From Veillonella sp. AM51-8BH (lineage in GTDB: Bacteria; Bacillota; Negativicutes; Veillonellales; Veillonellaceae): a stretch of DNA of 10,254 bases. The translations under genes and the position numbers were made by a program. Positions 5,841 through 10,254 of the stretch are shown here, piece after piece (position 1 is the stretch's first letter; the number at the start of each line of letters is the position of its first letter). A model generated the notes under the pieces. It did no database searches. It had not been told where the DNA came from and saw only the letters and a list, made by a program, of their open reading frames with translations. The DNA lies in assembly GCF_003463825.1 (NCBI RefSeq), contig NZ_QSDY01000064.1:1-10254 (forward strand), read 5' to 3'.

Positions 5841-6872
5841 TTAAAATGCTTGTTTTTCTACCAAGTACTCAGCAATTTGCAACGCATTAAGTGCTGCACC
5901 TTTACGAATTTGGTCCCCTACAATCCAGAAATTCATACCTTTGTCATTATATAAGTCTTTACGAATACGGCCGATTTCACAGTCGTTTTGATTAGATGTA
6001 TATAATGGCATTGGGTAAATTTGTTCTGCAGGATTATCTTTTACTTGTAAACCAGGGAATTTCTCACATGCTGCTTTGAAAGCTTCTACAGAAACTGGTT
6101 CTTCTGTTTCAACTAAAACAGATTCAGAGTGGGAACGATACACTGGAACACGTACAGTAGTTGGTACAACTTGAATTGTGTCGTCGTGAAGAATTTTTTG
6201 AGTTTCATGAACCATTTTCATTTCTTCTTTTGTGTAATCATTGTCCAAGAACACATCAATTTGTGGTAAAAGGTTAAATGCTACAGGATAATGTTTAGGC
6301 GCAGAACCTGTTGGTAATAAGTTTGCAGTCATTTCTTCGCCAGCTGTATATTGTTTTACTTGGTTTTCAAGTTCCTCAATACCTTCTTTGCCAGCACCAG
6401 ATACTGCTTGATATGTACTTACTACAATGCGTTTAATTGGAGAAATATCATGAAGTGGTTTCAAACCTAAGCTCATAATAATAGTGGAGCAGTTAGGATT
6501 CGCAATGATACCTTTATGTTTTAAAATATCTTCCGGATTTACTTCTGGTACTACGAGAGGTACTTCAGGATCCATACGGAATGCACTAGAGTTATCAATA
6601 ACGATAGCGCCTCTTTTAGCTGCTTCTGGTGCTAGTGTTTTAGAAATAGAACCACCTGCAAATAGAGCGATATCAATATTTTCAAAGGATTCAGGCTTTG
6701 CTTCCTCTACTACATATGTTTTACCATTAACGGTAAGTTCAGTACCTGCAGAACGAGCAGATGCTAACAACTTTAGATTTTCATATGGGAAATTACGCTC
6801 TTCAATAAGTGTAATAAATTCAGCACCTACTGCACCAGTAGCACCAAGAATTGCAACATTAGGTTTTTTCAT
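5841..6872 (-). CDS. asd: Aspartate-semialdehyde dehydrogenase
   Basis: This enzyme reduces aspartyl phosphate with NADPH to aspartate-4-semialdehyde, the branch point to lysine/diaminopimelate and to threonine/methionine. The 343-residue protein has the nucleotide-binding loop GATGAVG at 10-16, the catalytic Cys128 in NPNCST and the catalytic base His248 in RVPVYRSHSE. It is of the Gram-positive-type length and sequence style. An AAGGAGA ribosome binding site lies 8 nt before ATG 6872. It sits 23 nt after dapB and 21 nt before dapA, in one operon under the lysine riboswitch. Because its product also feeds threonine and methionine, lysine control of this copy would affect those branches unless another asd exists elsewhere. 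Confidence 0.96.
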   Translation of the reverse strand: MKKPNVAILGATGAVGAEFITLIEERNFPYENLKLLASARSAGTELTVNGKTYVVEEAKPESFENIDIALFAGGSISKTLAPEAAKRGAIVIDNSSAFRMDPEVPLVVPEVNPEDILKHKGIIANPNCSTIIMSLGLKPLHDISPIKRIVVSTYQAVSGAGKEGIEELENQVKQYTAGEEMTANLLPTGSAPKHYPVAFNLLPQIDVFLDNDYTKEEMKMVHETQKILHDDTIQVVPTTVRVPVYRSHSESVLVETEEPVSVEAFKAACEKFPGLQVKDNPAEQIYPMPLYTSNQNDCEIGRIRKDLYNDKGMNFWIVGDQIRKGAALNALQIAEYLVEKQAF

Positions 6873-6895
6873 TACTATATCTCCTTGCTCTTATA

Positions 6896-7693
6896 TTATA
6901 AATAATGCTCTAAGCCGTATGTTAAACCAGCTTTAGTACTAATTTTTTTACATGCTAATACTACGCCTGGCATAAAGGAAAGACGACTTAAACTATCGTG
7001 ACGAATCGTTAAGGTTTCATCATAGCCACCAAATAATACTTCTTGGTGAGCTACGTAACCAGGTAAGCGAACACTGTGGATGGTTACGTCATCAACCTTA
7101 GCGCCACGAGCACCTGGTAAACTTTCACGAGTTAAATCTTCTGCTGCAGTTGCATTCGCAGCTTGCTTAGCTTCGTTAATTAATTTGGCTGTTAAAATAG
7201 ATGTACCAGATGGAGCATCATATTTATGGTTATGATGTAATTCAATAATTTCTACATTAGGGAAATATGGAGCCAATTCAGCAGAAACCTTCATCATCAT
7301 AACTGCACCAAGAGAGAAATTAGGTGCTACAAGGCAATTGGCATTATTCTTACGTCCAATAGCATCTAATTCGTCGCGTTGTTCCGCTGTTAAACCAGTA
7401 GTACCAATAACTACATGAATTCCTGCAGATAACATCTTTTTAGCATTTTCATAGATGACAGCAGGATTTGTAAAATCCACAATAACATCAGGTTTATTTG
7501 TATCAAGTACCTCATCGATGGAGGCATTCATTGTAATACCTAATTGTTCGATGCCCGCTACGGAGCCTACATCTTGACCTGCCTTTGTAGGATCGATACC
7601 ACCTACTAATGTTAATTCAGGATCATTATGTACTGCTTTGACTACTTCGCGGCCCATTTTACCGCCAGCGCCATTTACCATTACTCGAATCAT
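6896..7693 (-). CDS. dapB: 4-hydroxy-tetrahydrodipicolinate reductase
   Basis: DapB reduces the DapA product to tetrahydrodipicolinate using NAD(P)H. The 265-residue protein carries the dinucleotide-binding loop GAGGKMG at 8-14, GTTG at 97-100, APNFSLG at 123-129 and the active-site signature ELHHNHKYDAPSGT at 151-164. The start is ATG 7693, set by GGAGG at 7703-7699. The frame remains open to 7723, but those ten extra codons would cross the riboswitch terminator, T-run and ribosome binding site, so they are not real. It is the first gene of the operon and so the one most directly controlled by the riboswitch. Confidence 0.96.
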   Translation of the reverse strand: MIRVMVNGAGGKMGREVVKAVHNDPELTLVGGIDPTKAGQDVGSVAGIEQLGITMNASIDEVLDTNKPDVIVDFTNPAVIYENAKKMLSAGIHVVIGTTGLTAEQRDELDAIGRKNNANCLVAPNFSLGAVMMMKVSAELAPYFPNVEIIELHHNHKYDAPSGTSILTAKLINEAKQAANATAAEDLTRESLPGARGAKVDDVTIHSVRLPGYVAHQEVLFGGYDETLTIRHDSLSRLSFMPGVVLACKKISTKAGLTYGLEHYL

Positions 7694-7703
7694 ATATACC
7701 TCC

Positions 7704-7731
7704 AAAAAAGCCAGTGGATGCATCCACTGGC
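7704..7731 (-). terminator. Riboswitch terminator upstream of dapB
   Basis: On the minus strand, GCCAGTGGATG (7731-7721) is exactly complementary to CATCCACTGGC (7720-7710), and six T follow (7709-7704). The dapB ribosome binding site GGAGG starts at the next base. It is the expression platform of the lysine riboswitch: ligand-bound RNA would allow it to form and stop transcription. I could not identify the competing antiterminator pairing with confidence. Confidence 0.92.
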
Positions 7732-7770
7732 CTTATAGTTTATATAGCTTATAACTTTTACTAAAAGCTC

Positions 7771-7936
7771 AATGATAGCACTCCACCAATTCAAATTGAT
7801 GACAGTCATCTATCTATTAAATAGACAACCAGAACGATGAGTCGCAATCATCGAACTTCGGCAAGCATCCCTTTTATCATGGATCAATGCATGCCGGCTC
7901 CTCATGATTACTCTTTATACTCGCACCTCTATCAAC
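7771..7936 (-). promoter_or_regulatory. Lysine riboswitch (L-box) aptamer
   Basis: Read on the minus strand, conserved L-box blocks appear in order: GATAGAGGTGCGA (7933-7921), GGGATGCTTGCCGAAG (7871-7856), CTGG within 7835-7824, GACTGTC (7807-7801) and GGTGGAGTGCTATC (7787-7774). The ends pair as P1, TGATAG with CTATCA. L-box RNAs bind lysine and turn off lysine-biosynthesis or transport genes, which matches the dapB-asd-dapA operon just downstream and the terminator at 7704-7731. The order of motifs and target genes leave little doubt. Confidence 0.95.
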
Positions 7937-7955
7937 ATATTCACTTAATACTATT

Positions 7956-7984
7956 AGTATAAGTAATTATGCGATTTTAGTCAA
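7956..7984 (-). promoter_or_regulatory. Promoter of the riboswitch-dapB-asd-dapA operon
   Basis: On the minus strand, TTGACT (7984-7979) and TATACT (7961-7956) are 17 nt apart. The predicted start near 7949 is a short distance before the aptamer. The -35 contains the recN stop codon. A bulged inverted repeat (7943-7964) overlaps the -10. Confidence 0.75.
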
Positions 7985-9645
7985 TTAAAATGGTCAATTA
8001 GTTCTTTAGCTGCTGCCAATGCAGTGGAAGACATGCCTCGACCAGACATCATAGAAGCAATTTGTGTTACTCGTTCCTCTTCATTAAGTACCGACAATGT
8101 TGACACAGTACGGTCATCTTGCTCAATTTTAGCCAAATGGTAATGTTGCTTTGCAATACTTGCTGTTTGAGGTAAATGAGTAATACAGAATACTTGATTT
8201 GTCTTAGAGAGATGTAGAATCTTTTCAGCAACCTTTAAAGCTATATCTCCACTAATACCAACATCAATTTCATCAAATACCATTGTCTTGAACGTATCAC
8301 TACGGAAGACAGATTTGAAGGCTAATGCAATCCGAGCTAATTCGCCACCAGAGGCTACCTTGTGAAGCGGTAACAATTGTTCTCCCTTATTGGCAGAAAA
8401 TAGCAGTTCAATGGACTTCGCCCCTAAAGCTGATAAGCCATCCTCATCCTCTATATGGAACTGTATCTCCCCTTTTGGCATGCCTAGGTCTACTAATTCC
8501 TGATGTAGAGCGTTAGCAATAATGTTTTCATTTTTAAGACGTATATCACGTAAAACTGTTAAAGCTTCTTCTGCTACCTTTTTTGCCTCTTCAAGACGAG
8601 CTTCTAATTCGTCTTGTGCAAATACAAGGCCTTCTAGTTCCTCTAAACTAGCTTGAGCCTTTTCTTCGTATGCCAGAATTTCTTCTACAGTTTCACCATA
8701 TTTTTTCTTTAAGCCGTAAATAGTTGTATCTCTATCTTGGCAATACTTATAGCGTTCTTCGTCATAGCTAATAGTATCTCTATAACGATCTAACGATTGT
8801 GCAGCCTCTTCCAGTTGGAAATAAGCAGAATCAACCATTTCAGATACTTCTTTCAATTCACCATCATATTTTACAAGGTCATTAACCTCTACCTTAATGG
8901 AGTTGATTGTATCTAGTAATGGTTGACGACCATTATAAAAGGCATCATAACAAGAACCTAATACCTTATCAATATGTTCAAAACTATCGAGTCGTTTTAA
9001 TTCCTCTGCAATAGAAATATCTTCACCGATAGTTAGTCCTGCTTCTTCAATCTCATCGATTTGGTATCGTAGCATATCGAGCTCTCGCGCTCGTTCAGAC
9101 ATATTTTCTTGTAAATGATCTACATCTTGTTTGGCTTGCTTATATACTTTATAGGCATCTAAATAGGTCTTGTAAGCCTTCTGTCCCTCTTTATTATAGG
9201 TATCTAAATATTCATGATGGGTATCGGCATCTAATAATCGTTGATTACTATATTGACCATGAATATCAGCTAAATGTTGACCAATTTCTTTTAATGCTTT
9301 TAATGGTATAGGTTGATCATTCGCTAAGATGGTAGATTTACCATTGCGGTTAAATGACCGGGAGAGAATTAACTCCCCTTCCTCAACCATAATATTTTTT
9401 GATTCTAATAGCTCTTGTATACTTTGGTGATCAGCAATATCAAATATTCCATCTATAACAAAACTATCTTTACCATGACGAATGAACTCGCTGCTTGCGC
9501 GTTCTCCTAAAAGGATACTAAAGGCATCCATTAATATGGATTTCCCTGCCCCAGTTTCGCCGGTAAAGATAGTTATGCCATCATTAAATGAAATATTCAT
9601 TTGCTCAATCAACGCAAAGTTGCGAATGCTCATTTGCGTTAACAT
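7981..9645 (-). CDS. recN: RecN, SMC-like DNA repair ATPase
   Basis: RecN is a cytosolic SMC-like ATPase recruited to double-strand breaks early in recombinational repair. The 554-residue length is typical. The Walker A motif GETGAGKS is at 29-36. Residues about 150-375 form the coiled-coil arms, broken near the middle. The ABC signature ASGGELAR is at 431-438, Walker B TMVFDEID at 454-461 and the switch histidine H490 in CITHLPQ. The start ATG 9645 lies 4 nt after the argR stop, with its AAGGA ribosome binding site inside the last argR codons, so the two are almost certainly cotranscribed. No LexA box was seen before argR or recN, so direct SOS control is not evident. No intrinsic terminator lies between recN and the riboswitch. 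Confidence 0.97.
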   Translation of the reverse strand: MLTQMSIRNFALIEQMNISFNDGITIFTGETGAGKSILMDAFSILLGERASSEFIRHGKDSFVIDGIFDIADHQSIQELLESKNIMVEEGELILSRSFNRNGKSTILANDQPIPLKALKEIGQHLADIHGQYSNQRLLDADTHHEYLDTYNKEGQKAYKTYLDAYKVYKQAKQDVDHLQENMSERARELDMLRYQIDEIEEAGLTIGEDISIAEELKRLDSFEHIDKVLGSCYDAFYNGRQPLLDTINSIKVEVNDLVKYDGELKEVSEMVDSAYFQLEEAAQSLDRYRDTISYDEERYKYCQDRDTTIYGLKKKYGETVEEILAYEEKAQASLEELEGLVFAQDELEARLEEAKKVAEEALTVLRDIRLKNENIIANALHQELVDLGMPKGEIQFHIEDEDGLSALGAKSIELLFSANKGEQLLPLHKVASGGELARIALAFKSVFRSDTFKTMVFDEIDVGISGDIALKVAEKILHLSKTNQVFCITHLPQTASIAKQHYHLAKIEQDDRTVSTLSVLNEEERVTQIASMMSGRGMSSTALAAAKELIDHFN

Positions 9646-9649
9646 CTAT

Positions 9650-10105
9650 TTAGTCCTTCATTAAATCTTGAATTTTCGCCAAAATTGCTGGAACTTCAGC
9701 TTCAGACTTTGCAATTAACAAAATTGTATCATCACCAGCTAATGTACCAATGATTTCGGACCATTTTGCATGGTCAATAGAAAATGCTACGGATTGAGCT
9801 GAACCAGGAATTGTATGTAATACAACTTGATTCAAGCTATGATCTACCTTAATTAGAGAATCTTGGAATAATCGATTGATTCGACTACGAGATAGAACTA
9901 CATTTTCTTCTGGAGATAATGCATATCGATAGTGTCCATCGCCTGTAGGAATTTTGATTAACATCAATTCCTTAATATCACGAGAAACAGTAGCTTGCGT
10001 TACCTCAATACCTTCTTCTAATAAGGCCGCTGCTAATTCCTCCTGAGTTTCAATCGCCTTGGACTGCACGATTTCTTTAATTTTGTTATAGCGATAGCGT
10101 TTCAT
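9650..10105 (-). CDS. argR: ArgR/AhrC arginine repressor
   Basis: This arginine-sensing regulator represses arginine biosynthesis and in Firmicutes often activates catabolism. The 151-residue protein has an N-terminal winged helix-turn-helix (about 1-65) with VTQATVSRDIKEL at 35-47. The C-terminal hexamerisation and arginine-binding domain (about 75-150) carries HTIPGSA at 97-103 and GTLAGDDTI at 120-128, including the aspartates that contact arginine. GGGAG lies 6 nt before ATG 10105. Its place directly before recN matches the Bacillus ahrC-recN order. An overlapping dyad at its promoter could mediate autoregulation. Confidence 0.96.
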   Translation of the reverse strand: MKRYRYNKIKEIVQSKAIETQEELAAALLEEGIEVTQATVSRDIKELMLIKIPTGDGHYRYALSPEENVVLSRSRINRLFQDSLIKVDHSLNQVVLHTIPGSAQSVAFSIDHAKWSEIIGTLAGDDTILLIAKSEAEVPAILAKIQDLMKD

Positions 10106-10162
10106 TTTAAACTCCCTTTTTTAAAACTTGCACATAAAAGAGAATAGTATCTTTCTGCTATT

Positions 10163-10171
10163 ATTATACCA
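10163..10171 (-). promoter_or_regulatory. Predicted extended -10 promoter of argR-recN
   Basis: The minus strand reads TGGTATAAT, a consensus -10 hexamer at 10168-10163 with a TG extension at 10171-10170. No clear -35 is present at 17 nt. The predicted leader is about 50 nt. The element lies inside one arm of a perfect inverted repeat. Confidence 0.5.
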
Positions 10172-10198
10172 TATATTCATAATTAATATATGGTATAA
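10164..10198. promoter_or_regulatory. Perfect 14-bp inverted repeat over the argR promoter
   Basis: Positions 10164-10177 and 10185-10198 are exact reverse complements around a 7-nt centre. One arm includes most of the argR -10, as expected of an operator. A half-site like TGAATA of ARG boxes lies at its centre, but the full ARG consensus is not met. No T-run follows on either strand, so a terminator is unlikely. Confidence 0.5.
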
Positions 10199-10254
10199 AT
10201 CGCATATCTCATACTAGTTATGCATATTATATTTATATTTAAAAAAACGTTAAC

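Noticed and set aside
7694..7723. Ten extra N-terminal codons for dapB
   Set aside because: They would be encoded by the riboswitch terminator, its T-run and the GGAGG site. ATG 7693 gives the normal DapB N-terminus.
10199..10254. Start of another gene at the right edge
   Set aside because: The AT-rich sequence shows no convincing coding frame or ribosome binding site within the 56 bases available.

Overview
The window is AT-rich bacterial chromosome with Firmicutes-style signals: strong purine-rich ribosome binding sites, sigma-A promoters and extended -10 elements, Gram-positive LexA boxes and a lysine (L-box) riboswitch. The gene content and protein style fit the Negativicutes, most likely Veillonella or a close relative. 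That placement comes from familiarity with the families and was not tested by a database search. Almost the whole window is core chromosome. The only gene of mobile-element type is one tyrosine recombinase.

Layout, left to right. Positions 1-171 hold three hairpins in a row and no gene. Next come two minus-strand envelope genes, each with its own promoter: a PAP2 phosphatase (172-789) and a VanW/G5 probable lipoprotein (985-2328). Divergent from the VanW gene is a complete tyrosine recombinase (2436-3446, plus). A 27-nt tandem repeat spans its stop codon, and a bidirectional terminator follows. Then comes an SOS module: a small LysM protein resembling Bacillus YneA (3569-3877, minus) and lexA (4130-4801, plus), with three LexA-box candidates between them. 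After the lexA terminator lies a lysine-biosynthesis operon on the minus strand, transcribed dapB-asd-dapA (7693 down to 4932). It is preceded by a lysine riboswitch whose terminator abuts the dapB ribosome binding site. Upstream of that, also on the minus strand, is the argR-recN pair (10105 down to 7981), as is common in Firmicutes.

How the genes work together. DapA, Asd and DapB carry out consecutive steps of the aspartate-to-diaminopimelate/lysine pathway, and the riboswitch would shut them off when lysine is plentiful. LexA would repress both itself and the YneA-like protein. DNA damage would then release a division inhibitor while RecN acts in break repair. ArgR controls arginine metabolism. 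I see no intrinsic terminator between recN and the riboswitch, so the riboswitch terminator may also end argR-recN transcripts.

I found no CRISPR array, tRNA, rRNA or insertion sequence. Two dapB/LysM start sites were shortened on regulatory evidence: apparent upstream extensions translate through a terminator and through LexA boxes.
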